Assembly: GCA_013791765.1 (NCBI GenBank)
Contig: VMTC01000057.1
Coordinates: forward strand, 1 to 43,056
Length of the DNA stretch: 43,056 bases
Source of the DNA: Rhodoferax sp.
GTDB taxonomy: Bacteria; Pseudomonadota; Gammaproteobacteria; Burkholderiales; Burkholderiaceae_C
Direction: 5' to 3'
Below are positions 17,762 through 25,744 of the stretch, piece after piece. The notes below the pieces were generated by a model. It was given only the letters and a program-made list of their open reading frames with translations. It searched no databases and was not told the DNA's origin. The position numbers and the translations under genes were made by a program. How positions within the stretch are numbered: the first letter of the stretch is position 1; each line of letters opens with the position of its first letter.

Positions 17762-18256
17762 ATGCAGTTGGCCATTCGCCTTCTGAAAAGCCTGTTCAGT
17801 GGCCTGCTGGCGCTGCTGATCCTGTTCGAGGAATGGGGTTGGGAGCCGCTGCAGCGCGCGCTGGCCTGGGTGGGTCGCTTGCCGGGGTTGCGCTGGCTGG
17901 AGCGACGCATTCAGGCGCTCCCCCCCTACGCCGCGCTGACCTTATTTTTGCTGCCTACCGTGCTGCTGCTGCCGGTCAAGTTGCTGGCGGTGTGGTTCAT
18001 CGGACAAGGCCAAGTGCTGTCAGGCACGCTGGTCATCCTGCTTGCCAAGCTGGTGGGCACGGCCCTCGTTGCGCGCCTGTTCAGGCTGACGCAACCGGCG
18101 CTGATGCAATTGGCCTGGTTTGCGCGGCTCTACACCCCTTGGATTGACTGGAAAGAAGGCTTGCTGATGCAGGTGCGCGCCTCCTGGCCGTGGCGGCTGG
18201 GGCGGGTGCTCAAGCGACGTTTGAGGCAACGTTGGAGACGTTTCAAGATTCGCTGA
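17762..18256 (+). CDS. Small membrane protein of unknown function
   Basis: 164 residues from ATG 17762, 4 bp after the tgt stop, so probably cotranscribed. Hydrophobic segments lie at about 8-22, 55-80 and 86-112. A strongly basic C-terminus (RLGRVLKRRLRQRWRRFKIR) should face the cytosol. Internal elements such as ALPPYAALTLFLLPTVLLLP and LAKLVGTALVARLFRLTQPAL resemble conserved hypothetical proteins of proteobacteria, but I know no function. Confidence 0.8.
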   Translation: MQLAIRLLKSLFSGLLALLILFEEWGWEPLQRALAWVGRLPGLRWLERRIQALPPYAALTLFLLPTVLLLPVKLLAVWFIGQGQVLSGTLVILLAKLVGTALVARLFRLTQPALMQLAWFARLYTPWIDWKEGLLMQVRASWPWRLGRVLKRRLRQRWRRFKIR

Positions 18257-18304
18257 AAACACCTTCTTTGTCCAACCGGATTGACTCGTCATTAATACTT
18301 TTTT

Positions 18305-18347
18305 GGTAGCTGCCAATCCATGCTGCTCAAAAGTTAAGGGCCAAATC
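18305..18347 (+). repeat. Dispersed intergenic palindromic repeat, copy 2
   Basis: A degenerate member of the family seen at 2654. It begins GGTAGCTGCCAATCC and ends AGTTAAGGGCCAAATC. It occupies most of the gap between the membrane-protein gene and the J-domain-like gene. Confidence 0.45.
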
Positions 18348-18393
18348 AACTCAGAATATTTCATACAAGAAGACGCCGCTGGCGCAGACCGTC

Positions 18394-19593
18394 ATGCCAC
18401 CTCAATCCCACCCCCACCCAAGCGATCCAACAAAAAAGTCACGGGCACAGCCTGCCAGTGCCGAGTTGGTCCTGAGCGCGCTCAAGTTTGGCGTCGGGGC
18501 GATCTCGCCCGCGCAAAAACGCTTTAACCAGTTGCTGAGTCAATCCGAAACCCTGGCGAAGAAAATTGAGGACAGCCGCGCGCTGGCCGACGCGCACCGT
18601 CAAGTGGCCGGGCGCACGCTGGCGCCGCTGGAGCAGGAGCGCAACGGCCTGATGCGTCAAATGGCGCTGTGGCTGGACGCGCGCCTGCAGCGCAAAGGTC
18701 TGAGCGCCAAGCAAAAAAACATTGCCACTGAGATTTTGTGCGATTTGGCATGTGTATTGGCCAGCACAGGCGACCAAGCCATGCGCGCGCTGTACGACAC
18801 CTACAGCGAGATGACGCTGGACGAAGCACAAAGAGCAGACGCCGCTGACATAAAAATGTTCATGGAAGACATGTTGGGCGAACCCATGGGGGGCGACGAT
18901 GCCGCGTTTGAAAGTCTGGACGATCTGATGCGCGCCAGCATGGCCCGAATGCAGAAAGCAGCTGCCGCCGAAGAAGCGGCCCATGCAGACCGCCAGAACA
19001 AAGGCAAAAAAAGCGCGGCCCAACTCAAGTCTGAGGCCAAGGCCGGCGCCCTTTTTAAGGATGCCACCGGCGCCCTGCGCACCATTTACCGCCAGCTCGT
19101 CAGCGCACTGCACCCCGACCGCGAGACCGACCACGCGGAGCAGTTGCGCAAAACAGCATTAATGAAAGAGGCCAACGCGGCTTACGAAAAGCGCGACTTG
19201 CTGGCCCTGCTGCAGTTGCAATGGCGTGCCGAACTGATCCACGCAGGTCAACTGGCCAGCCTGCCCAAAGAAAAACTGGCGGCCTTGACCGCCTTGCTCA
19301 AAGACCGGGTCAAAGTGCTCACCGAGGAGCTTGACACGCTTGAGCAGCAGATGGTGTGTGAATTTAATTTACCGATGTTCGGCCCCTTCAGTGCCGCCGC
19401 GCTGCGACGCCATCTGAAGGACAGCGAGCTCAATTTGCGCAGTGAGATCACCTTGATGAAACAAGACCTGCTGGTGGTGCAGGACGATGCGCGCTTCAAG
19501 CGCTGGCTGCGTGAACAGCAAAAAATCAGTCAGGATGACTTTGATCCGTTTGGCGATTCTGACCCCTCTGATCCCTTTCATCTCTTCAGGTGA
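18394..19593 (+). CDS. J-domain-like (DnaJ-type) protein of unknown role
   Basis: 399 residues, largely helical and soluble. A Pro/Ser/Lys-rich start is followed by a coiled-coil-prone region (about 45-130), an acidic segment (about 150-180), and an Ala/Lys-rich linker (185-225). Then comes a J-like block (about 225-275): LRTIYRQLVSALHPDRE with HPD at 240-242, then LMKEANAAYEKRDLLALLQLQW. HPD is the motif that stimulates Hsp70 ATPase, so this may recruit DnaK to an unknown client. The J domain is internal rather than N-terminal, and there is no zinc-finger or standard C-terminal substrate domain. A helical region and a DFDPFGDSDPSDPF tail follow. Confidence 0.75.
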   Translation: MPPQSHPHPSDPTKKSRAQPASAELVLSALKFGVGAISPAQKRFNQLLSQSETLAKKIEDSRALADAHRQVAGRTLAPLEQERNGLMRQMALWLDARLQRKGLSAKQKNIATEILCDLACVLASTGDQAMRALYDTYSEMTLDEAQRADAADIKMFMEDMLGEPMGGDDAAFESLDDLMRASMARMQKAAAAEEAAHADRQNKGKKSAAQLKSEAKAGALFKDATGALRTIYRQLVSALHPDRETDHAEQLRKTALMKEANAAYEKRDLLALLQLQWRAELIHAGQLASLPKEKLAALTALLKDRVKVLTEELDTLEQQMVCEFNLPMFGPFSAAALRRHLKDSELNLRSEITLMKQDLLVVQDDARFKRWLREQQKISQDDFDPFGDSDPSDPFHLFR

Positions 19594-19638
19594 AGGTCGC
19601 TAGACCAGGGTCGTACTCGCCTTAAGTTACTACTTAAT

Positions 19639-19684
19639 AAATAGCATCATTGGCTTTACCAACAGGGGCTACAGCCCATTTTCA
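19639..19684 (+). repeat. Dispersed intergenic palindromic repeat, copy 3
   Basis: Begins AATAGCATCATTGGCTTTAC and ends GGGGCTACAGCCCATTTTC, matching the frame of the 2654 copy. It fills the gap between two convergent genes and just overlaps the stop of the FIST gene. Confidence 0.5.
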
Positions 19685-20944
19685 TGTAAATACGGTGAGC
19701 ACCCCAGTGTAACCATACAGGTGGTTGCGGGCAATCTCGCCACCGGCAAAAAAACCTACCAGCGGCACATCGCCCAGCGCGCGGCGAATGATTTGCAGCT
19801 CGGCGCTGGGCCCGCCAAAGTGCGGCCCGCCGCGCCCGGCGCAGCTGACGTAAATGGCGCCAGCGATGCCGCGCGCCGGGTGCGGCGCCGCTTCGGCCTC
19901 GGACACATGCAACGCGGTGACCGCGGCCAGCGCCAGCTCTTGCGGCTCCAACTCCTCGCGAATCTCGGCGCAGATGCGCATCAGGTCGGCCTTGGCGGCC
20001 TGGGCGTTGCGCTCGCAAAACACCAGTTGCATGCCCGGTGCCACCGGCTCGGCCACGGCCAGGCCGCGCTGCCCCGGGTCCAACCCGATGATGTGACGCA
20101 CCAGCACATCGTTACCAAAATGCCCAGTCTGGCGCACGACGGGCGCGTCTGAGCCTGTCAAACCCGGGCGTGCCAAGCCCACCAGCGTGGCGCGCACCAC
20201 CGCCAAAGCCTCTTGCGGGCGCTCCAGTGAGATATGCAGGTCACGCAGCATCACGTCCAGCGCGGGCTCGTCGTCCAGCGTCAGCACCACATGGTTGTGG
20301 GCCTTTGTGACCTGGTGAGCCGGCGCCACGGGCAAGCACCCTTGCGTCACGCGCGACACCATTTTGATGCCCGCGCCAAAGGCGACGCCGCTCAAACCAC
20401 CGCTGAAGACGCCACCAGCCGCGCCGTGGCCGCTGATGTTGCCGTCGCCACCCACCGCAAACTGCACCGTCCTGGAGCGGCTTGAGGCCAGGCCGCCAAA
20501 CAGGTAGCCCGAGTCGGTGCGCAGCGCCATCTCTTCAATCAGCTCGCCCAGATCGGGCGTGCCGGGGTCGGCATGGATCAGCGCGGTGTGCGCCTCAAAG
20601 CCCAGGCCCAGCGGCGCCACGCCGGAAAACACCCGGTACTGGTCGGTGGGCAGCTCGCACAGCATCAAGGCCAGCGCCGGCTCGTCAAAATACTCGGCGT
20701 TGTTGGCGGCAATGCCCACGCCCACGGTGCCCGACCAGTCGGTGATTTCGGGCATCTCGGCGCTCAGGTGGTCCAGAATCTGTTGCGCCTGGCCGACGTA
20801 ATGGTCGGTGATGTAGAGCAGGGCCAGCGTCGGGTTGCGGGCGTAACCGTGCAGCGCCATCTGCGCGCGCACCTGCGCCAGTGTCAGCTCGGCCGCCATC
20901 TGCCACTGCGGGTGCGTGGCATGGCCATAGGGAAACAGCTTCAT
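19682..20944 (-). CDS. FIST-domain sensory protein
   Basis: 420 residues with FIST-N (about 20-225) and FIST-C (about 240-400) domains. These are predicted small-ligand sensor domains often found with chemotaxis or two-component proteins. Recognisable pieces are LALLYITDHY, GTVGVGIAANNAEYFDEPALALMLCELP, GYLFGGLASSRSRTVQFAVGG, GAAGGVFSGGLSGVAFG and the C-terminal GGPSAELQIIRRALGDVPLVGFFAGGEI (each in parts). No signalling output domain is attached, so it may work through a partner or have another role. SD GGGG precedes ATG 20944. It is 29 bp downstream of phaM. Confidence 0.85.
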   Translation of the reverse strand: MKLFPYGHATHPQWQMAAELTLAQVRAQMALHGYARNPTLALLYITDHYVGQAQQILDHLSAEMPEITDWSGTVGVGIAANNAEYFDEPALALMLCELPTDQYRVFSGVAPLGLGFEAHTALIHADPGTPDLGELIEEMALRTDSGYLFGGLASSRSRTVQFAVGGDGNISGHGAAGGVFSGGLSGVAFGAGIKMVSRVTQGCLPVAPAHQVTKAHNHVVLTLDDEPALDVMLRDLHISLERPQEALAVVRATLVGLARPGLTGSDAPVVRQTGHFGNDVLVRHIIGLDPGQRGLAVAEPVAPGMQLVFCERNAQAAKADLMRICAEIREELEPQELALAAVTALHVSEAEAAPHPARGIAGAIYVSCAGRGGPHFGGPSAELQIIRRALGDVPLVGFFAGGEIARNHLYGYTGVLTVFT

Positions 20945-20973
20945 AAGCCCCTTTTGTCGCAGACGATGCCGCT

Positions 20974-21687
20974 TCAGGTGCTGCGTCGCACGGTCTTCTT
21001 TGCCGCCTTTGCCGCCTTTGCAGGTGCCTTTTTGGCTGTAGCTCGCGTCATGACTGCGTTTGATGCTACTTTTTTAGTTGCCTTCACGGCTTCTTTGGCA
21101 AAGCCGGCTGCCATGTTCTTGGTGGCATCCATGGCCGTATTCTTGCCTGCGTCTTTCATCGCGCTGGCGGCAATTTGCCCAAACTGCTGGGTCAGGGAGG
21201 TCCAAAGCTGCATCGGGTCGATCAGGCCCGCAGCCATGTCCGTCACTGGCTTGGCTGCTTTGCGAACTTTTTTGGCCATATCTTCGGCGTCCGATGCCAC
21301 TTCAGAGATGGTATGCGCGGTCGAAGCCGCTTTTTCCTGCACCCGCTGCACCCCGGAGTAAACCGAATCGGCGGCTTTGAGCTTGAGCGCATTGGCGACG
21401 TCGCCAATGTTGAAGTTCATGCCCTTGAGGGTGGCCAGCGTCATCTTCTGCACTTCCAGCGCCTGCACGGTCGCTCCCAGCGCCTTGGAGTTCTGATCGA
21501 GCCAGAAGTGCACCGCCTTGAGTTCGGTAATGCGCTTGTCCAGCTCTTCAACATTGAGGGTGGGCGCAATCCAGTTGGCCAGGTTGGGCATTTGCGGCAC
21601 CGTCTCGGTCGCGCCCTTGGCCAGGTTTTGCAGAAAATCAAAACCGGGGATGAATTTACCGAAACCGGCGTTTTGTGCGTCGCTCAT
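20974..21687 (-). CDS. phaM: Polyhydroxybutyrate granule protein PhaM
   Basis: 237 residues from ATG 21687. The N-terminal block (FGKFIPGFDFLQNLAKG, then NWIAPTLNVEELDKRITELK, then ALEVQKMTLATLKGMNF) matches the PhaM family. PhaM activates PHB synthase and tethers granules to the nucleoid. A helical, phasin-like middle leads to a Lys/Ala/Pro-rich tail (ATAKKAPAKAAKAAKKTVRR), the DNA-binding part. No phaC or other PHB genes lie in the window, but the thiolase at 30.7 kb could feed the pathway. It was distinguished from ordinary phasins by the conserved N-terminus and histone-like tail. Confidence 0.88.
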   Translation of the reverse strand: MSDAQNAGFGKFIPGFDFLQNLAKGATETVPQMPNLANWIAPTLNVEELDKRITELKAVHFWLDQNSKALGATVQALEVQKMTLATLKGMNFNIGDVANALKLKAADSVYSGVQRVQEKAASTAHTISEVASDAEDMAKKVRKAAKPVTDMAAGLIDPMQLWTSLTQQFGQIAASAMKDAGKNTAMDATKNMAAGFAKEAVKATKKVASNAVMTRATAKKAPAKAAKAAKKTVRRST

Positions 21688-21795
21688 GTTGACTCCAAAG
21701 GGTTGGCTGTAAGGGTTCACAGCTTAACCCAATGGCGACCCCATGGCGATGCGCCGCATCAAGGCCTTTTTGAAGCCATCGCCCCTACACTCGGC

Positions 21796-24132
21796 TCAGA
21801 ACTTCACATTCACGCCGACATAAATCGAGCGGCCCATGCCGGGCACGGCGGTACCCCACTGCGGATAATTGGGCACTGCGGGGTTGGTCATGGTCGTGCC
21901 CTGGCCGGTGTAAGCCCCGCCCGTGGGAAGGCTGTAGAACTTGTCAAACAGGTTCTCTACGCCAAAGTCCAGGCGCACGGTTTTCCAGCCAAAACTGCCA
22001 CGCAGGTTGACCAGGCCGTAACCGGGCGTCTTGATCTCGTTGCGCACGCTGGAAACATCGTTTTTGGCTGACACCATCACCAGCTCGACGCTGTTGGCCC
22101 AGCCACCGGTGGTTTGTGTCACGGCCAGTTTGGCGTTGAGCGGCATGATGTTGTACAGGTTGTCCCCGGTGTCCTCATTGGTGCCACGGGTGTAGTTCAG
22201 CAGCGCTTTGACGCCGAAATCGCCCACGGCCGTCTTGGCCAGCGGCATGTGGCCAGACAGATTCACGCCGTAGAGCCGCGCCGACTGGTTCATGTATTTC
22301 AGCACGCTGAACTTGTCCGTGGCCAGGGTGGTGGCGGGGGCGTTGGTGGCGGCATTCCATTGCACAGCGTCGATGTAGTCGTCCACCTGCGTGTAAAACG
22401 GCGTGGCCTTGAAGCCCCAGCTGCTGTCTGCGGCGTGCCAGTCAAAGGTGGCGCTCAGTGTGTTGGCCGCCTCAGGCTTGAGATTGAGGTTGCCGATGTA
22501 ACCGTTGCCATCGCCGACAAAGTTGTTCATCAGCGCGGCCATCTGCCAGGTCGACCATGTGAAACGCTCGTACACGTTGGGCGAGCGCACCTTGTGGGCA
22601 AAGCCGAACTCGATGTCGTAGTTGGCATTGGCGGTGTACTTGGCCAGGGCGCTCAGGTCGACGTTGGTGTCGGTGCTGCTGTGGCTTTGGTCATTGAAGG
22701 CGTCGGCATCGCGGGCCTGATTACCCCCGGCGGTGGACGCCGTGTTGTAGCCAGCGGCTTTGCCCGCATCCATCTTGACCTGCTCGACGCGTGCGCCAAT
22801 CAACGTCATCCACTGCGCGCTTTTGCGGGTTTCCAGCTCAGCAAACAGCGCGGTGCGGTCGCGCTCGCCGTCTTTGATGTTCCAGAAGGTGCCCGGCGCC
22901 ATGCCGCCGCCAGACGCTGGCCACCAGTCATTGACTCGGTATTGCTGCAACTCAGCGCCCACGCGCAACAGGTCTTGCGGGTTCAGGGCCACGTCGGCTT
23001 TGACGCTGACACCGGTGGTTTTGCCCTCGGTGTACATCGGCATGCCGGCGGCGCAAGTGGCGGTACCTGACGGGCTGCAGGGCGCGCCGTTGAGCGCCAT
23101 AGCGCCACCCGAGCCCACCACCACACCAGCCACAGTGGAGCCGCCGTACCAGTAGCGCTTGTCCGGGCCAAAATCCATGAAATGGTCCACGTTCTCCTGG
23201 TAGGCGCGGGCTTCCAGCGAACCCCAGTCAAACTGACCCAGGTAGCGCAGGTTCAGACTGTCCTGCTTGTTGTAGAGCATGTCCATGCGCTGGTTCGGGT
23301 AGAGCTGAAACGGCATGTCCTGAATGCCCAGCTTGGCTTCAAACAGATGGTTGTCGTTCATGAAGGCCAGCCCCAAGCTGTGGTTGCGCGTGTCGTAGGC
23401 GGTGGAGCCAACCTCGTCACGCGCCAGCGTATGGCCAATACGTCCGGAGAAATCGTAGCTTTTGAAGTCGCCACCGGCTGTGTAGTTATCAGCCTTGGCG
23501 GTGGAGCCGCTATAACTGACGTTGAACGCTTGTGTGGCGTAGCTGGCCGACAGGTTCAGGCCACGGGCGTCGTTGTTGCTGCGGTAAAAGGTGCCCAGCT
23601 CGCCTTTGACGATCGGTTTGTCACCGGGGGCGACAAATTCAGGCGGGCGCGACTCGGCATTGATACTGCCGCCAATGCTGTCACCGCCCGCGCTCACCGG
23701 GGCGATGCCGGCATAAACCTTCAACGTGCCCACGTTGGTCGGGTCGATGTAAGACAGCGCCGGGTTCATGTGGTTGGGGCACGAGGCGATCAAATCCATG
23801 CCGTCCACCTTGATGCGCAGGCGGTCATCGGCCAGTCCGTTGATGGCGGGCAGGCTCGACACGCCGCCTGCACCATACAAGCTCAGGCCGGGAATGTCGC
23901 TCAGCAGGCTGGCGGTGTCGCTGGTAGCGGACCGTTTGGCCGCCAGGCTGGCCGGGTCAATGACGGCGGCACCCAAGGGCTGGCTGACTCGGCTTTGGGC
24001 GCCAATAACCGTGATCGGCGTCAGTGTGAGCACGGTGTCGTCGGCCGCCAGCGCCGGGCCGCTCAGGAGAATCATTGGGGGTAGCGCCAGGGCCATGGCG
24101 CAGGCGAGTGGGCAAAGTTTGAATTGAGACAT
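21796..24132 (-). CDS. OprC/NosA-like TonB-dependent copper receptor
   Basis: 778 residues from ATG 24132. A signal peptide (about 1-30, ending GPALAADD) is followed by a plug domain (about 40-160) and a long beta-barrel closing with VGVNVKF, with the aromatic last residue typical of outer-membrane proteins. The plug carries SCPNHMNPALSYIDP (C118, M122), the CxxxM copper site of Pseudomonas OprC/NosA. This marks it as a copper rather than a siderophore receptor. The PCu(A)C chaperone and DUF2946 genes immediately upstream on the same strand support that. An earlier in-frame start at 24189 would add residues before the signal peptide and is rejected. Confidence 0.9.
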   Translation of the reverse strand: MSQFKLCPLACAMALALPPMILLSGPALAADDTVLTLTPITVIGAQSRVSQPLGAAVIDPASLAAKRSATSDTASLLSDIPGLSLYGAGGVSSLPAINGLADDRLRIKVDGMDLIASCPNHMNPALSYIDPTNVGTLKVYAGIAPVSAGGDSIGGSINAESRPPEFVAPGDKPIVKGELGTFYRSNNDARGLNLSASYATQAFNVSYSGSTAKADNYTAGGDFKSYDFSGRIGHTLARDEVGSTAYDTRNHSLGLAFMNDNHLFEAKLGIQDMPFQLYPNQRMDMLYNKQDSLNLRYLGQFDWGSLEARAYQENVDHFMDFGPDKRYWYGGSTVAGVVVGSGGAMALNGAPCSPSGTATCAAGMPMYTEGKTTGVSVKADVALNPQDLLRVGAELQQYRVNDWWPASGGGMAPGTFWNIKDGERDRTALFAELETRKSAQWMTLIGARVEQVKMDAGKAAGYNTASTAGGNQARDADAFNDQSHSSTDTNVDLSALAKYTANANYDIEFGFAHKVRSPNVYERFTWSTWQMAALMNNFVGDGNGYIGNLNLKPEAANTLSATFDWHAADSSWGFKATPFYTQVDDYIDAVQWNAATNAPATTLATDKFSVLKYMNQSARLYGVNLSGHMPLAKTAVGDFGVKALLNYTRGTNEDTGDNLYNIMPLNAKLAVTQTTGGWANSVELVMVSAKNDVSSVRNEIKTPGYGLVNLRGSFGWKTVRLDFGVENLFDKFYSLPTGGAYTGQGTTMTNPAVPNYPQWGTAVPGMGRSIYVGVNVKF

Positions 24133-24349
24133 GATGAAGGTGTTTGTTGGTAAGCAAAAGGTTTGAGGCCGCGCACGAGTCGAGCACAAACACGCCTCCA
24201 GCCCTTACTGGGACTGCGTGAGGCGCTATGAATTAAAAAATTTAAGGGTAGACGCTCAAGCCACGCGGGCGACACAGCCTGTCAGCGTCGGGGTTGCGAC
24301 GACGCGTGACATCAAATGCGCAAACAGGCTCAAGCCGATTCGCAGGCGC

Positions 24350-24871
24350 TCAGGGCGCCTTCTTGGCTGGCATGTTGCCGTGCATGGAATGATCCATCGG
24401 CGCCGCTTGGCCATGCGCCATGCCAGCGGGAGCCACTGCCGCCACGGGCACCGTCAACTCGACTTTGCTTTCAACCCCCTTGGCGTCCTTGAACACCAGG
24501 CTCAAGGGCACGTTCGTACCAGTCAGCAAGGTAGATTTCAGGTCCATCAGCATCAGGTGGTAGCCGCCGGATTTGAGCGCCACGGGTTTGCCTGCGGGCA
24601 AGTCCAGCCCGCCCTTGACCTCGCCCATCTTCATGACGCCAGCATCCATCGTCATCTCATGCACTTGGCTGACGCCCGCCACCGGGGACGAGACGCCGAC
24701 CAGCCGGGCGCCCTCTTTGGCGGTGATCGTCATGAAGGCGCCGGTGGCGAGCTGGCCCTTGACGGTGGCGCGCACCCAGGCGTTGTCGATCTGAACGGCA
24801 CCCGCGTGGGCGGCGCAGGCAAAGGCGGTTGCGGCGAAGGCGGCCGAGCTCATCAGGGTTTTGAATTTCAT
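24350..24871 (-). CDS. Periplasmic copper chaperone, PCu(A)C family
   Basis: 173 residues. A signal peptide (MKFKTLMSSAAFAATAFACAAHA) precedes a cupredoxin-like domain with the copper ligands H71 and M82 (HEMTMDAGVMKM) and H105, M107 (GGYHLMLM), close to the H-x10-M-x21-H-x-M signature. An extra Met/His-rich tail (GMAHGQAAPMDHSMHGNMP) should bind more copper. PCu(A)C proteins deliver Cu(I) to cytochrome oxidase or carry it across the periplasm. It lies 217 bp upstream of the copper receptor gene on the same strand. Confidence 0.92.
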   Translation of the reverse strand: MKFKTLMSSAAFAATAFACAAHAGAVQIDNAWVRATVKGQLATGAFMTITAKEGARLVGVSSPVAGVSQVHEMTMDAGVMKMGEVKGGLDLPAGKPVALKSGGYHLMLMDLKSTLLTGTNVPLSLVFKDAKGVESKVELTVPVAAVAPAGMAHGQAAPMDHSMHGNMPAKKAP

Positions 24872-24975
24872 GGTGTTTTCTCTCTCAGAGATTTAAAAAG
24901 GCAAGGGCAGCACGGCTTGAATCGACTGTCGTCCGCGAACTCGCGGAGAAGTCAAGCCAGCTTGCTAAAAAATTT

Positions 24976-25026
24976 AAGTCAAATATGCGTCTAGCCCGCA
25001 CGGGGCAAGCGCAAGCAGCTATCTTT
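24976..25026 (-). repeat. Dispersed intergenic palindromic repeat, copy 4
   Basis: Read on the minus strand it begins GATAGCTGCTTGCGCTTGCC and ends GCGGGCTAGACGCATATTTG. The first 15 bases match copy 1 (2654) exactly. It lies between the DUF2946 and PCu(A)C genes. Confidence 0.6.
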
Positions 25027-25035
25027 TTTGGTTAA

Positions 25036-25401
25036 TCAAAAAGACGCCGGAGGCCCGCGCGCAGGCAATGATGCTGCAGTGCGGGCGGCCACCACAACCT
25101 TTGGCACGCTCACCAGCAGCGCGTTAAAGGCTTGAGGCGCCGCGATGGCGCCACAGCTCTCAGGCGGCGGTGCGCCAACGCCCACGCACAAAGGGCAGTC
25201 CAGCGTGTGCCTGGACGTCGGCTGACCCCCCTCATCGGTGCCAGGCAACAGCCTCATTCCACCGGTGCCCGAGCAGATCAGCTCCAGCGCCTGCGGCTTG
25301 ACCAGCGGCGAGGCAATCGCCGCTGCGACTGACAGCGCAAACCACACCAGCACAAAGCGGGCAAGAAGTTTGGCGTGGCGCAGGCGAGTCATGGCGCGCA
25401 T
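25036..25401 (-). CDS. DUF2946 protein
   Basis: 121 residues. A hydrophobic N-terminal helix (about 12-31, LLARFVLVWFALSVAAAIAS) is followed by ELICSGTGGMRLL and HTLDCPLC, the conserved Cys-containing segments of DUF2946. That family is typically found beside copper-receptor and PCu(A)C genes, as here. It is probably anchored in the inner membrane facing the periplasm, with CPLC a plausible metal site. No biochemical function is established. ATG 25401 is used; an ATG three codons in (25392) is also possible. Confidence 0.8.
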   Translation of the reverse strand: MRAMTRLRHAKLLARFVLVWFALSVAAAIASPLVKPQALELICSGTGGMRLLPGTDEGGQPTSRHTLDCPLCVGVGAPPPESCGAIAAPQAFNALLVSVPKVVVAARTAASLPARGPPASF

Positions 25402-25744
25402 TGTAGGGGGCTGTCTATTTGGGTCAACGCCGTATTATTATTGTCATGTGATTTCTCCTCGACAGGCAGGAGCGCCAGTCTGAAGAAAGCATGCAAATCA
25501 TGTCCACTCAACTCCGTCGAACGCGAGTTGACATCGGGGCTTTTAACCCACGAGTCGGCATGCGCCGGGCGTCGGCATTAGCGCTGTGACAACGCGATCC
25601 GGCCCTTCGGAATAGGCGCAAGGCCTGGGTGTTCAGTGATACACCTGCAGAGGCTGCTTTTAGAGGACAAATCCGATCGTTGATTCTCTGGGGTTGGTGG
25701 GGCACTTGCGTCTTTCATGACCCGATCCATTGCCCAAGCAGCCA
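25402..25744. other. 343-bp intergenic region upstream of the copper genes
   Basis: Lies between the start of the DUF2946 gene and the end of the Wzz-like gene, both on the minus strand. It should contain the promoter of the copper group. An AT-rich patch (GCCGTATTATTATTGTCATG near 25428-25447) is the best candidate. I find no supported gene. A short plus-strand stretch near 25630-25680 weakly recalls an acyl-CoA dehydrogenase N-terminus but is too short to call. Confidence 0.4.
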
